Source of the DNA: Nonomuraea corallina | GTDB lineage: Bacteria; Actinomycetota; Actinomycetes; Streptosporangiales; Streptosporangiaceae | Length of the DNA stretch: 64,000 bases | Assembly: GCF_027620315.1 (NCBI RefSeq) | Contig: NZ_JAPNNL010000009.1 | Location: 1-64,000 of the forward strand | Direction of reading: 5' to 3' | Part shown: one piece after another, positions 35,436 through 44,644 of the stretch | Layout of the letters: every line of letters starts with the position of its first letter | Position numbering within the stretch: the first letter of the stretch is position 1 | Program-made: the position numbers and the translations under genes | The notes under the pieces: generated by a model | Told to the model about the DNA's origin: nothing | The model's input: the letters and a program-made list of their open reading frames with translations, nothing else | Database searches by the model: none

Positions 35436-36794
35436 ATGGACCTGGTCAAGCTGTTCCACGACGTGGTGAAGACGGTGCCCGCGTACCGGGCGTTCCTGGC
35501 GGAGCACGCCATCGACCCCGCCCAGATCCAGACATTTCAGGATTTCGTGGCCTTGCCGATGACGAGCAAGGACACGTACACCCGACGCCACCCCCTCCCC
35601 GACCTGTGCCGTCACGGGGTCATCGGCGACCTCGTCGCCGTGTCGTCCGGGTCGACCGGGGAGCCCGCGTTCTGGCCGCGGACCGCCGCCGACGAGCACG
35701 TCATCGCGGCCCGCTTCGAGGAGGTGTTCCGCGACTCCTTCGCCGCCCGCGAGCGGCGCACGCTCGCCGTGGTCTGCTTCGCTCTGGGCACCTGGGTGGG
35801 CGGGCTGTTCACACTGGCCTGCTGCCGCCGACTGGCCGAGCTCGGCTACCCGGTGACGGTGGTGGCGCCCGGCAGCGACAAGCGGGAGATCCTGCGGGTG
35901 GTGCCGGAACTGGCGCCGCACTTCGACCAGGTGGTGCTGCTCGGCTACCCGCCCTTCCTCAAGGACGTGATCGACGCCGGGCTGCCCTGGTCCCGCTGGA
36001 ACGTCAAGCTGGTCACCGCCGGTGAGGTCTTCAGCGAGGAGTGGCGCACCCTCGTGGCGTCCCGCGCGGGCATCGCCGACCCGGTACGCGGCATCGCCTC
36101 CCTGTACGGCACCGCGGACGCCGGGGTGCTGGGCAACGAGACGCCGCTGTCGGTGGAGATCCGCCGCTTCCTGGCCGAACGCCCGCCGGCCGCGCGGGAG
36201 CTGTTCGGCGAGTCGCGGCTGCCCACGCTGGTCCAGTACGACCCCGAGGTGCGCTTCTTCGAGGAGCACGAGGGGACCCTGCTGTTCTCCGGCGACAACG
36301 GCATCCCGCTGATCCGCTACCACATCGCCGACGACGGCGGGCTGATCCCGTACGAGCGCATGCTGGCCTTCGCCCGCGACCACGGCCTGCAGCCGTCGGC
36401 GCCCGGCCCCGCACGGCCCTTCGCGTACGTTTTCGGGCGGAGCCGGTTCACCGTGTCCTACTACGGGGCGAACGTGTACCCGGAGAACATCTCCGTGGGG
36501 CTGGAGCAGCCCGAGGTGGCGGGGCTGGTGACCGGCAAGTTCGTGATGGAGGCGGCGGAGGACGAGCGGCGCGACCGGCACCTGACGGTGACGGTGGAGC
36601 TGGCGCCCGGCGAGAAACCGTCGGACGGCACGGCGAAGGCGGTCGGCGCGTCGATCCTGGCCCAGCTGCGGCGGCTCAACAGCGAGTTCGCGCACTACGT
36701 GCCGCAGGCGCGCCAGGCGCCGGTGATCCGGCTCCGCGAGACAGGCGACCCGGAGTACTTCCCCCCGGGAGCAAAGCACCGCTACACCCGCTGA
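35436..36794 (+). CDS. Phenylacetate-CoA ligase-like adenylating enzyme
   Basis: A 452-residue member of the PaaK branch of adenylate-forming enzymes: P-loop SSGSTGEPAF, middle motif SLYGTADAG, and PLIRYHIADDG. The C-terminal subdomain (residues about 345-450) contains YYGANVYPENI. No paa catabolic genes are nearby, so the substrate may be another aryl acid, and it could serve a biosynthetic pathway elsewhere. Confidence 0.88.
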   Translation: MDLVKLFHDVVKTVPAYRAFLAEHAIDPAQIQTFQDFVALPMTSKDTYTRRHPLPDLCRHGVIGDLVAVSSGSTGEPAFWPRTAADEHVIAARFEEVFRDSFAARERRTLAVVCFALGTWVGGLFTLACCRRLAELGYPVTVVAPGSDKREILRVVPELAPHFDQVVLLGYPPFLKDVIDAGLPWSRWNVKLVTAGEVFSEEWRTLVASRAGIADPVRGIASLYGTADAGVLGNETPLSVEIRRFLAERPPAARELFGESRLPTLVQYDPEVRFFEEHEGTLLFSGDNGIPLIRYHIADDGGLIPYERMLAFARDHGLQPSAPGPARPFAYVFGRSRFTVSYYGANVYPENISVGLEQPEVAGLVTGKFVMEAAEDERRDRHLTVTVELAPGEKPSDGTAKAVGASILAQLRRLNSEFAHYVPQARQAPVIRLRETGDPEYFPPGAKHRYTR

Positions 36795-36947
36795 GCCGCG
36801 CCTGGGATGCCGGGCGTGCGCTCGGGGGTGGCCTGCCCCACTGCGGCTCCGGGGGTGGGCCGGTCATCCTTCCGGCGTCGTGATCCCACTCCGGTACTAC
36901 GTGCGAGATCAGCCCGTACGGTGACGCGGAACCAGGGGCCGGATCCG

Positions 36948-36953
36948 TAGCTT
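36948..36953 (+). promoter_or_regulatory. -10 box (TAGCTT) of the DUF1023-like gene
   Basis: TAGCTT ends 7 nt before ATG 36961; probable leaderless start. Confidence 0.35.
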
Positions 36954-36960
36954 CGACGCC

Positions 36961-37713
36961 ATGCGATTCAGGCACGGAGTCCTCGGCATGCTCGCCCTCG
37001 GGGCGCTGCTCGTCCCACCCGCCCAGTCGAGCGGCCGGCTCGTCCGGGTCCACGGTGAGGTGGCCACGGCCGACCGGGTGGCGGTCATCGTGCCGGGCGC
37101 CGATGTCACCGTGGACACCTTCGACACCGGCAGCCACCGCCCAGGCGGCTCGGCCCGCGCCCTCCTGGCCGAGGCGGCCGACCAGTCCCCCGGCACCCGC
37201 CTGGCGGTCGTGGCCTGGCTGGGCTACGAGTCGCCGCCGACCTGGAGCCTGGACGTGATGACCGACTCCGCGGCCGACGAAGGAGCGCGAGCCCTCCGCC
37301 GCACGGTCACCGACCTCCGCCGCCGGACCGCGGCCCCCATCGCGCTCCTGTGCCACAGCTACGGCTCGGTGGTCTGCGCCAAGGCCGCCGCCGGCGGCCT
37401 GCCGGTCTCCGACCTCGCCCTCGTCGCCAGCCCCGGCCTGGAGTTCCGCTCCGCCACGTTCACCACCGCCCGGGTGTGGGCCGGGCTGGGCTCCAACGAC
37501 TGGATGAGGTTCGTCCCCAAGACCAGGCTGGGCCCCCTGGGCTTCGGCCGGGACCCGATGGACCCCGGCTTCGGCGCCCGGCTGTTCGAGGCCGGCGCGG
37601 GCGGCCACAGCGACTACTTCCGCCCCGGCTCCACGTCCCTGCGCAACCTCACGCGGATCGCCTTAGGCCTCCCTGACCAGGTCACCCCTCTTGCTCCGCA
37701 GCGGGCGGCCTGA
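36961..37713 (+). CDS. DUF1023-like alpha/beta hydrolase
   Basis: A 250-residue hydrolase with an N-terminal hydrophobic segment (residues 5-24, possible signal peptide or anchor), a VIVPGADVTVDTF oxyanion region, the nucleophile elbow CHSYGS and a catalytic histidine candidate in GGHSDYF. This pattern is typical of the actinobacterial DUF1023 family. Substrate unknown. The following 37714-37986 has no convincing gene. Confidence 0.85.
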   Translation: MRFRHGVLGMLALGALLVPPAQSSGRLVRVHGEVATADRVAVIVPGADVTVDTFDTGSHRPGGSARALLAEAADQSPGTRLAVVAWLGYESPPTWSLDVMTDSAADEGARALRRTVTDLRRRTAAPIALLCHSYGSVVCAKAAAGGLPVSDLALVASPGLEFRSATFTTARVWAGLGSNDWMRFVPKTRLGPLGFGRDPMDPGFGARLFEAGAGGHSDYFRPGSTSLRNLTRIALGLPDQVTPLAPQRAA

Positions 37714-37986
37714 CGCTGCCGTCGCAGGAGTCAGATGAGCAAGAAGCGCTCCTCGTGTCCCTGATCAGAGGCGTAGGGTCACGTCGAGCAACGAGCCGGG
37801 GCTTGCGGGAAGGTACTGGGAACGATCAAGCACGCAGATGGGTGGTCCGTGATACAGCACTCGGCGGAGGCGGTGACGTCGATACCTGATTCTGCGTATC
37901 CGGAAGGCCCCGGCACTCTGGTGGCCGGTCTGCTCTCGTACCCCTGGCCGGTCCGCCAGGCGCCGTCCTGCTCCTCCGCGGGTCGG

Positions 37987-38403
37987 TCAGGCTGGTGGGG
38001 CCGCAGCGCCACGCTGGTCCGGAAGTCGTTCGCGGAGGGCTTCCAGGCTGGGGAGAAACCAGAGCTCGTCCCCGCGGTTGGCTTCGCGCACCCAATCCCG
38101 CAACGCCGTGCTGGAGGAGACGTGCCGGGAGATGTCACCGATGACGGCGACCTTGATCCGGTAGTTGGCGAACTTCTGGATGATCTCGCCGGCGACGCGG
38201 GTGCTGAGGCGCCAGAAGTCCTCATGCAGTCTCTCGGCGGGGATGGCCACCAGGTGGGCGCGGTGATACCAGGCGTCGCCGATCAGGTCGAGGGCATCGC
38301 GCTCGGTTCGCACCGGCGGTCCGCCCGCCTCGCACAGCAGGACGCCGGGCATCGGGGCGGGGGTGTCAGGCGCGGACTCGTCAGGCGGGTGGTGCTCAGG
38401 CAT
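37987..38403 (-). CDS. DUF4180 domain protein
   Basis: A 138-residue protein whose C-terminal 100 residues match the DUF4180 pattern (IGDAWYHRAHLVAIPAERL, FWRLSTRVAGEIIQKFANYR, VIGDIS). The start at 38403 is chosen because GGAG lies 7 nt before it. It lies downstream of an excisionase-like HTH gene on the same strand, separated by 150 bp of repeat-containing DNA. Function unknown. Confidence 0.85.
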   Translation of the reverse strand: MPEHHPPDESAPDTPAPMPGVLLCEAGGPPVRTERDALDLIGDAWYHRAHLVAIPAERLHEDFWRLSTRVAGEIIQKFANYRIKVAVIGDISRHVSSSTALRDWVREANRGDELWFLPSLEALRERLPDQRGAAAPPA

Positions 38404-38426
38404 GTGAAGTCTCCAGGGTGAGAAGA

Positions 38427-38496
38427 GGCGGCCCGGACGCCCGCAGGCCGGGCATGGGCCGGATGGCGGGACAGGGCGGCCCGGACGCCCGCAGGC
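38427..38496. repeat. 22-bp direct repeat, 48-bp spacing
   Basis: Two exact copies of a 22-bp sequence (starting GGCGGCCCGGACGCCCGCAG) at 38427-38448 and 38475-38496, in the gap between the HTH gene and the DUF4180 gene. Confidence 0.85.
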
Positions 38497-38553
38497 GGGC
38501 GTGGACCGGCCCTCGGGACAGTGCGGCTCGGGCATCGGCGGGGGTTGTGCGCG

Positions 38554-38955
38554 TCACTGGTCGATGAGGGCGTCGATGAGCCGGAGCACCCGGGCGGTGG
38601 TTTCCAGGTCGCCCAGGATCACGACCTTCAGCCGGCCGTGTTCCTCGTCGTAGACGAACTGCGTGTGAGCCCCGGTGGGCCGGCCGCCCAGTGACGACAG
38701 GACCATGGTGCTGACCCGGTCCATCGTGCCCCGGTCGACGCCGTCGACGTGGACGACGGCCGACGCCTCGGCCTGGCGAGGCGTCGCGGACGGCGTGAGG
38801 GACAGGCCGGTGAACTCCTCCAGGTCCGCTCGGGCTATCCGATACTGCTTGCCGATCCTGGCGGCCTTCAACCGGCCGTCGCGCACGTACGCGCGGACGG
38901 TCTTGACGTGCAGACCGAGCAGGTTCGCCGCCTGCTCGACGGTGTAGTGTTCCAT
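38554..38955 (-). CDS. Excisionase-type HTH protein
   Basis: A 133-residue protein. The N-terminal MerR/HTH_17-type domain (YTVEQAANLLGLHVKTVRAY, LKAARIGKQYRI) is the DNA-binding fold of excisionases. The C-terminal half (residues 65-133) is a conserved domain of unknown function ending in a helix (LETTARVLRLIDALI). No integrase or attachment site is near, so a chromosomal regulator paired with the DUF4180 protein is more likely than a phage excisionase. The promoter region has direct repeats GGTTAGGG/AGTTTAGGG. Confidence 0.85.
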   Translation of the reverse strand: MEHYTVEQAANLLGLHVKTVRAYVRDGRLKAARIGKQYRIARADLEEFTGLSLTPSATPRQAEASAVVHVDGVDRGTMDRVSTMVLSSLGGRPTGAHTQFVYDEEHGRLKVVILGDLETTARVLRLIDALIDQ

Positions 38956-39044
38956 TTCGTTCCCTAAACTACCCTAACCAAGGGAGTTTCAGGGAAGTTC
39001 CCGCCGTGAGCGAAGGTCCGCTCAAGGGGCTCCGGGCCTGGGCG

Positions 39045-39050
39045 TACCGT
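39045..39050 (+). promoter_or_regulatory. -10 box (TACCGT) of the MBL-fold gene
   Basis: TACCGT ends 6 nt before ATG 39057; supports this start and a leaderless transcript. Confidence 0.45.
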
Positions 39051-39056
39051 GCCCGC

Positions 39057-39749
39057 ATGGACCTGATCGAGCTGAGACCCCATCTGCACCTGCTCCGCTT
39101 TCCCGTCGGCAACGCCTACCTGTGGCACGAACGTGACGCGCCGTCCCTGATCGACACCGGGGTGGCCGGGTCGGGGAAGGACGTCGAAGGCGCCGTCCGC
39201 TCCCTCGGCTTCACCCTCGCCGACCTGCGGCACGTGATCGTGACGCACGGCCACGACGACCATCACGGGGCGCTGGCGGAGATCACGACGGAGGCCACCG
39301 TCATGGTCCACCGGGCCGACGCGCCTGTGGTGCGCGGGGAGGCCGCGCAGCAGACGCCGGACCGGGCGGACATGCCCGAGTGGGAGCGGGAGATCTACGA
39401 CAGCCTGCCGCCGATGCCTCCCGTCCCCTCGGCCCGGGTGGATCGGGAGCTGGAGGGCGGCGAGGTGATCGACTTCGGGGGCGGGGCCGAGGTGATCCCC
39501 ATCCCGGGACACACCGACGGGAGCGTCGCGTTGTATCTGCCCGCGCATCGGCTGCTGTTCGCCGGCGACACCGTGGCGACCCTGAACGGGCAGGTCATCC
39601 TGGGCGTGTTCAACGCCGACCGGGCCGGCGCCGTCGCGTCCTTCCGCAGGCTGGCCGACCTGGATCTGGGCCTGGTCTGCGTCGGCCACGGCGACCCGGT
39701 CACCGGCGAGGCCACCACCCGCCTGCGCGAGGTGGCGGCCCAGCTCTGA
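39057..39749 (+). CDS. MBL-fold metallo-hydrolase
   Basis: A 230-residue metallo-beta-lactamase-fold hydrolase with the metal motif THGHDDHHG (H-x-H-x-D-H), later ligands in IPGHTDGS and GDTVA, and GHGDPV. Typical of glyoxalase II-like or general MBL proteins; substrate not readable. The start follows the -10 box by 6 nt. Confidence 0.92.
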   Translation: MDLIELRPHLHLLRFPVGNAYLWHERDAPSLIDTGVAGSGKDVEGAVRSLGFTLADLRHVIVTHGHDDHHGALAEITTEATVMVHRADAPVVRGEAAQQTPDRADMPEWEREIYDSLPPMPPVPSARVDRELEGGEVIDFGGGAEVIPIPGHTDGSVALYLPAHRLLFAGDTVATLNGQVILGVFNADRAGAVASFRRLADLDLGLVCVGHGDPVTGEATTRLREVAAQL

Positions 39750-39896
39750 GCGGTGAACGCGAGTGCCGCTCCTGCGTTCAGGCGTGAGCGCGACGCGAGC
39801 TGCGGCAGGGCTGCTGGGCAGGATGCCTGGTGGGCGGCGCTGAGCTGCGGGGAATGCCAGAGGCTGCCGGCTGTGCTGCTGCCTGGGGAGGTGGGC

Positions 39897-41294
39897 ATGG
39901 ACGACGGGCACATCGAGCTCCGATCGGCGCGTGGCCGGTGGGTGCTGGCGGCGACCGTGCTGGGGTCGGGGCTCGCGCTGCTCGACAGCACGGTCGTGAA
40001 CGTGGCGCTGCCCTTTCTCGGCACCGAGCTGGACGCCGGCATGTCGGGCCTGCAGTGGACGGTGAACGCCTACACGCTCACCCTCGCGGGTCTGATCCTG
40101 CTGGGCGGCTCGCTGGGCGACCGGTTCGGCAGGCGGCGGGTGTTCCTGATCGGCACGGTGTGGTTCGCGCTGGCGTCGGCGCTGTGCGCGGCGGCGCCGA
40201 CGATCGAGTTCCTCGTCGTGGCCCGCGCGCTGCAGGGGGTGGGCGGGGCGCTGCTCACGCCGGGCTCTCTGGCGATCATCCAGGCGTCGTTCGCCAAGGC
40301 CGACCGGCCGCGCGCCATCGGCGCCTGGTCCGGGCTGGGCGGGGTGGCGAGCGCGGTGGGGCCGCTGCTGGGCGGGGCGATGGTGCAGACGATCGGCTGG
40401 CGGTGGGCGTTCCTGATCAACCTGCCGTTCGCGGCGCTGGTGCTGCTGGTGGCGGCCCGGCACGTGCCGGAGAGCCGGGACGAGCAGGCGGCGGGCCGTT
40501 TCGACGTGCTGGGGTCGGTGCTGGCCGCGCTGTCGCTGGCCGGGATCACGTACGGGCTGATCGAGCTGGACGCTCCGGTGCCGCTGGTGGTGGGCGTGCT
40601 GCTGGGGGCGGCGTTCGTGGTGCTGGAGCGGCGCCGGTCGCCGGGCGCGCTGGTGCCGGTCGGGCTGTTCGCCGACCGGGTGTTCACGTCGGTGAACGTG
40701 GTGACGCTCGTGATGTACGGGGCGATGGGCGTGGTGTTCTTCCTGCTGGCGGTGCAGTTGCAGGTGGTGTCGGGGTTCTCGCCGGTGGCGGCGGCGTCGG
40801 CGATGCTGCCGGTGACGGCGCTGATGCTGCTGCTGTCGCCGCTCGCCGGTGAGCTGGCCAGGCGTCACGGGCCGCGCTGGCCGATGACGGGCGGGATCGC
40901 GCTGGCGGGCGCGGGTTTCGTGCTCATGAGCTCGATCGGACCTGATGCGTCGTACGGGCTGCAGGTGCTGCCGGCGGTCACCGTGTTCGGGCTGGGGCTG
41001 TCGGCGGCCGTGGCGCCGCTGACCGCGACGGTGCTGGCGACCGTCGAGGACCGCTACGCGGGCACGGCGAGCGGGGTGAACAACGCGGTGGCGCGCACGG
41101 GCGGGCTGCTGGCGGTGGCCGCGGTGCCGCCGCTGGTGGGGCTGGTCGGCGACGCGTTCAGGGATCCTGTGGTGTTCGACGCGGGGTTCAGGGTGGCGAT
41201 GCTGGCGAGCGCGGCGATGATGGCGGTGTCGGCGCTGGTCACGGCCGCCACCATCCGGGGGAACGTGCTCGACCCTCAGAAGGTGAAGGCCTGA
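39897..41294 (+). CDS. MFS drug exporter, DHA2 family
   Basis: A 465-residue proton-driven exporter with about 14 membrane helices. Signatures are LLDSTVVNVALP in the first helix, GDRFGRRRV (motif A) and the antiporter motif C-like region in helix 5. GGGGAG lies 6 nt before ATG 39897; longer in-frame starts lack support. The 3' end overlaps the convergent P450 gene by 19 nt. Could export a secondary metabolite; no regulator is adjacent. Confidence 0.92.
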   Translation: MDDGHIELRSARGRWVLAATVLGSGLALLDSTVVNVALPFLGTELDAGMSGLQWTVNAYTLTLAGLILLGGSLGDRFGRRRVFLIGTVWFALASALCAAAPTIEFLVVARALQGVGGALLTPGSLAIIQASFAKADRPRAIGAWSGLGGVASAVGPLLGGAMVQTIGWRWAFLINLPFAALVLLVAARHVPESRDEQAAGRFDVLGSVLAALSLAGITYGLIELDAPVPLVVGVLLGAAFVVLERRRSPGALVPVGLFADRVFTSVNVVTLVMYGAMGVVFFLLAVQLQVVSGFSPVAAASAMLPVTALMLLLSPLAGELARRHGPRWPMTGGIALAGAGFVLMSSIGPDASYGLQVLPAVTVFGLGLSAAVAPLTATVLATVEDRYAGTASGVNNAVARTGGLLAVAAVPPLVGLVGDAFRDPVVFDAGFRVAMLASAAMMAVSALVTAATIRGNVLDPQKVKA

Positions 41295-42505
41295 CGCCGC
41301 ACGCTGTTGTCGAAGTTGGACACCAGCAGCTCGGGCTCGCCGATGGTGCGGACGTCGGGCAGCCGGGTCAGCAGCTCGCGGTACATGGCGCGCAGCTCCT
41401 GCCTGGCCAGGTTGGCGCCGAGGCAGAAGTGGGGGCCGGGGCCGCCGAAGCCGACGTGCGGCTTGGTGTCGCGGGTGATGTCGAACCGGTCGGGGTCGGG
41501 GAAGACGGACTCGTCGCGGTTGGCGGAGCCGTAGAAGAGCACGACCTTGTCGCCCGGCTTCAGCTCCAGCCCGCGCAGCGAGTAGTCCTGCGTGACGGTG
41601 CGCCGGAACTGCATGATCGGCGAGGCGAGGCGGACCATCTCCTCGATGGCGTTGCCGATGTGGGCGTCGAAGTCGCTCATGAGCAGCTCGCGCTGGGCGG
41701 GGTTGTCGGTGAGCAGCTTGAGCCCGTGGGCCATGGTGTTGCGCGCGGTCTCGTTGCCGGCGACCAGCAGCAGCGCGAAGAACGAGCCGAGCTCGCGGTA
41801 GGTGAGCTTCTCGCCGTCGGGGTTGGCGGTGACCAGGAGCGAGACCAGGTCGCCCTTGGGGTCGGCGGCGCGTGCGTGACCCAGCTTGATCACCATGCGC
41901 TGGAGGGCGAGCAGGGCCAGCATGTTCTGCCCCGCGAGCTGGACCGTGCGGGCCAGGCTGGGCCGGACGCCGGTGTAGGCGGTGGAGATGTCGACGTGCT
42001 TGTGAACCCGTTCGCGCCACTCCTGCGGGATGTCGAGCATGTCGCAGATGACGTGAATCGGCAGCCGGGCGGCGACCTGTCCGACGAAGTCGTGGGGCCC
42101 TGCGGCGACGAGGTCGTCGACGATGCGCGTGCAGGCGGACTCGATGTCGGACTGCAGCCCGGCGAGCATCCTGGGACTGAACGAACGGGTCACGATGCGG
42201 CGCAGCCGGGCGTGCCGCGGGTCGTCCATGTTGACCATCGACTCGCCGAACACCTGCTTGACCCAGCCGGGCGGCTCGGGGTTGGTGACGGCCGGCTCGC
42301 TGGAGAAGACCTTGGCGTTGCGGCTGGCCTCGACCACGTCGGCGTGGCGTACCAGCGCGTAGAAACCGGCGCCGGAGCGCAGGAACGGCACCTTCTTCTC
42401 GGGGAAGAACACCGGCTGCTCCAGTTGCCGGAGCCGGGCGAACGCCTCGTGCCGCTCCTTGAGCGGCCTGCGCCAGAAATCAAGATCAGCGAGGTCGATG
42501 TCCAC
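41276..42505 (-). CDS. Cytochrome P450, CYP124/125/142-like
   Basis: A 409-residue heme monooxygenase: I-helix AGNETARN, ExxR in EEMVR with the following substrate-recognition PIMQFRRT, and heme-binding FGGPGPHFCLGAN (C361). The sequence style (FCLGANLARQELRAMYREL) resembles actinobacterial steroid or branched-lipid hydroxylases CYP124/125/142. I chose GTG 42505 over a start at 42565; a CAGGAT box lies 6 nt upstream. No ferredoxin is adjacent, so redox partners come from elsewhere. Confidence 0.92.
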   Translation of the reverse strand: MDIDLADLDFWRRPLKERHEAFARLRQLEQPVFFPEKKVPFLRSGAGFYALVRHADVVEASRNAKVFSSEPAVTNPEPPGWVKQVFGESMVNMDDPRHARLRRIVTRSFSPRMLAGLQSDIESACTRIVDDLVAAGPHDFVGQVAARLPIHVICDMLDIPQEWRERVHKHVDISTAYTGVRPSLARTVQLAGQNMLALLALQRMVIKLGHARAADPKGDLVSLLVTANPDGEKLTYRELGSFFALLLVAGNETARNTMAHGLKLLTDNPAQRELLMSDFDAHIGNAIEEMVRLASPIMQFRRTVTQDYSLRGLELKPGDKVVLFYGSANRDESVFPDPDRFDITRDTKPHVGFGGPGPHFCLGANLARQELRAMYRELLTRLPDVRTIGEPELLVSNFDNSVRRQAFTF

Positions 42506-42655
42506 CCGCCCATCCTGGCACGTCCCCGCGACCTCGCATCCCGGTTCGGATCGCGGGGGCATCACCGATGGGTGAAGGTTGCGCCCCGGCCTGCGCGGCG
42601 CGCCGCCGGGCTCGGCGTCGTCGGCGACCAGGACGTACGCGGGACGACCTCTTGC

Positions 42656-43246
42656 TCAGCCGCCGCCGGACTCCAGGAAGGCGCGCAGGGCCGCGGCGTC
42701 GGTGTACTGGACCGCCCGCATGCCGGCGTCCCGGGCGCCCGCCACGTTGTCCGCGCGGTCGTCGACGAAGAGCACGTCGGCGGGGTCGGCGGCCAGCTCC
42801 GCGGCGACGTGCGCGTAGATCCGCGGGTCGGGTTTGACCAGCCCGAGCCGGGCGCTGTAGTAGCGGCGCGGGATGGCGGCCACCCAGGGCAGCTTGTCCA
42901 GGCCGTCGGCGACGCAGGCGGGCGCGTTCGACAGCAGGGCGACGTCACGGCCCTGCTCCAGCAGCTCGCGCAGGATCGCCAGGGAGCCCTCGTCGGGGTG
43001 CGACCAGCTCGCCACGTCCATGGCGATCAGCCGGTCGAGGTCGGCGCCGGACACCGGCCGTCCGGCGGCCCCGGCCCAGTATTCGGCCGGGGTGAGCGAG
43101 CCCCGGTCGAACTCCAGCCGGTGCTCCCAGTAGCCGCGCAGGAAGGCGGCCGGGTCGGCGCCGACGGCCCGGGCCATGGCCTCGGCCTCGGCGGCCGGCT
43201 GGGCGAGAGACAGGACGTTGCCGTAGTCGAAGAGAATCCATCTCAC
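42656..43246 (-). CDS. HAD family hydrolase
   Basis: A 196-residue haloacid-dehalogenase phosphatase with motif I ILFDYGNVL, motif II ALLSNAP, motif III KPDPRIY and motif IV VLFVDDRADNV. Subfamily IA cap. Its GTG overlaps the stop of the alpha/beta hydrolase gene (GTGA). Substrate unknown. Confidence 0.92.
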   Translation of the reverse strand: MRWILFDYGNVLSLAQPAAEAEAMARAVGADPAAFLRGYWEHRLEFDRGSLTPAEYWAGAAGRPVSGADLDRLIAMDVASWSHPDEGSLAILRELLEQGRDVALLSNAPACVADGLDKLPWVAAIPRRYYSARLGLVKPDPRIYAHVAAELAADPADVLFVDDRADNVAGARDAGMRAVQYTDAAALRAFLESGGG

Positions 43247-44055
43247 CGGACAAATGGTCGCAGATGCGAGCCCAGCGCCGGGCAGCCGAGATACTTCTCG
43301 GCGGTGTGGAAGTCGATCCAGTCGAGGTTGACCAGCTCTTCGGCGTCGACGCCGGTGAAACAGCCGGCCAGCGCGGGCGGGATGGCGGCGATGTCGTGCG
43401 CGTCGGCGATGTTCACCCAGCGCCGCACGCCCTTGGGCCGCTCGCCGCGGCCGTTGATCGGGGCGGGCAGCAGGCGTTCGAAGACGACGTCGCGCATGCC
43501 GAGCGGGCTGCCCAGCGTGATGAGCAGGTCGGCCTCCAGGTCGGGATGCGCCCAGAAGGTCTCGTACGTGATGACGCTGCCGAGAGAGTGGGCGATGACC
43601 ACCTTGGGGCGGTTGCGGCGGATGGTGTCGGCGACCACCCCCCGCACGCGCGCGCGCCTGCCGGGGTCGGTCAGGTAGGCGGCGACCTCGGGGGCGAACA
43701 GCTCGGCGAAGGCGGCCGACCGGCTGTCGAGCCGCGACAGCACCCAGGCGGTGAACGACCTGAGCGCGCCGGTGAGGTGCTCGCCGAAGCCGAGGTTCCT
43801 GGCCCAGCCGGCCAGCACCTCGTGGCGGGCGGCCTCCAGGGCGGCCGCCCTCGCCGCCGGAGCGGGGTCGCGCAGCAGGTGGGAGAAGTACGCGACCTCG
43901 CTGATGTACGCCCTGGCGGGACCGCCGAGCGAGGCGTTGAGGTAGCGGTCCCACTTCAGCCGCATGGCGGTGGCGGCCCCGGCAGCCGATCCGCCCGCCT
44001 TGACGTAGTAGTCGTACTTGCCGATGCCGTGCACGCCGACGATGCCCGCGGTCAT
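43243..44055 (-). CDS. Alpha/beta hydrolase-like serine esterase
   Basis: A 270-residue protein with GVHGIGK at the N-terminus, nucleophile elbow AHSLGSV and a late TLGSPLGM, a pattern seen in lipase-like or GPI-inositol-deacylase-like hydrolases of actinomycetes. GGGGGAG lies 5 nt before the ATG. It is coupled to the HAD phosphatase gene. No signal peptide; substrate unknown. Confidence 0.82.
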   Translation of the reverse strand: MTAGIVGVHGIGKYDYYVKAGGSAAGAATAMRLKWDRYLNASLGGPARAYISEVAYFSHLLRDPAPAARAAALEAARHEVLAGWARNLGFGEHLTGALRSFTAWVLSRLDSRSAAFAELFAPEVAAYLTDPGRRARVRGVVADTIRRNRPKVVIAHSLGSVITYETFWAHPDLEADLLITLGSPLGMRDVVFERLLPAPINGRGERPKGVRRWVNIADAHDIAAIPPALAGCFTGVDAEELVNLDWIDFHTAEKYLGCPALGSHLRPFVR

Positions 44056-44176
44056 GACAACTCCCCCATCCGTGGATACGCGATAGTGGCATACGCCGCT
44101 TGCGGGCCGCCGTCAACGGCCGCAGGTGGAATCGTCTCCGTATCGGGGAGTGTTAGGGGTGTGGCGGGAAATGTCG

Positions 44177-44206
44177 TTGCCCGGCGTGCCCGCCGATCTG
44201 TACGTT
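44177..44206 (+). promoter_or_regulatory. Candidate promoter of arfB
   Basis: TTGCCC and TACGTT separated by 18 bp, about 30 nt before the ATG. Confidence 0.35.
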
Positions 44207-44236
44207 GACCGTGCCGTAGCGAGAGGAAGGACCGTC

Positions 44237-44644
44237 ATGCTCGCCGCCCTGGTCGTCAGCGACTCGGTCGTCATCCCCGACGCCGAGCTCGTCTGGCGTT
44301 TCTCCCGGTCCTCAGGCCCGGGCGGGCAGGGGGTCAACACCACCGACAGCCGGGTGGAGCTGATCTTCGACGTGGCGGCCTCGACGGCGCTCTCCCCCGC
44401 GCTGAAGGCCCGCGCCCTGGCGCGGCTCGGCTCGCCGACGATCACCATCGCCGCCTCCGAGCACCGCTCCCAGCTCCGCAACCGGGAGGCCGCGCAGCGG
44501 CGGCTGGCCCAGCGGATCCGCGAGGCGATCGCGCCGCCGCCCAAGCGCAGGCGGCCGACCAAGCCGAGCCGCGGCTCGGTGGAGCGGCGGCTGGCGGGCA
44601 AGAAGCAGCGTTCCGAGGTGAAGCGGCTGCGCCGGGAGCTCTGA
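44237..44644 (+). CDS. arfB: ArfB/YaeJ-like peptidyl-tRNA hydrolase
   Basis: A 135-residue release-factor-like protein with the GGQ motif (GPGGQGVNTTDSRVEL) and a long basic C-terminal tail (PPPKRRRPTKPSRGS, KKQRSEVKRLRREL) that enters the empty mRNA channel. It rescues stalled ribosomes without a stop codon. GAGGAAGG precedes ATG 44237. The last codons are part of a 15-bp tandem repeat that continues after the stop. Confidence 0.92.
   Translation: MLAALVVSDSVVIPDAELVWRFSRSSGPGGQGVNTTDSRVELIFDVAASTALSPALKARALARLGSPTITIAASEHRSQLRNREAAQRRLAQRIREAIAPPPKRRRPTKPSRGSVERRLAGKKQRSEVKRLRREL

Noticed and set aside
34455-36779. A 774-codon minus-strand frame across the response regulator and PaaK-like genes
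   Set aside because: Shadow of two well-supported plus-strand genes; composition is that of a reversed GC-rich coding strand.
38554-38955. Phage excisionase or integrated element
   Set aside because: No integrase, no tRNA attachment site, no flanking repeats marking an insertion; the window around it is ordinary chromosome.
38964-42020. A 1018-codon open frame on the minus strand
   Set aside because: It runs antisense to the MBL hydrolase and MFS exporter genes, is rich in Arg/His/Gln/Pro, and has no motif. It arises from the third-position GC bias of the real genes.
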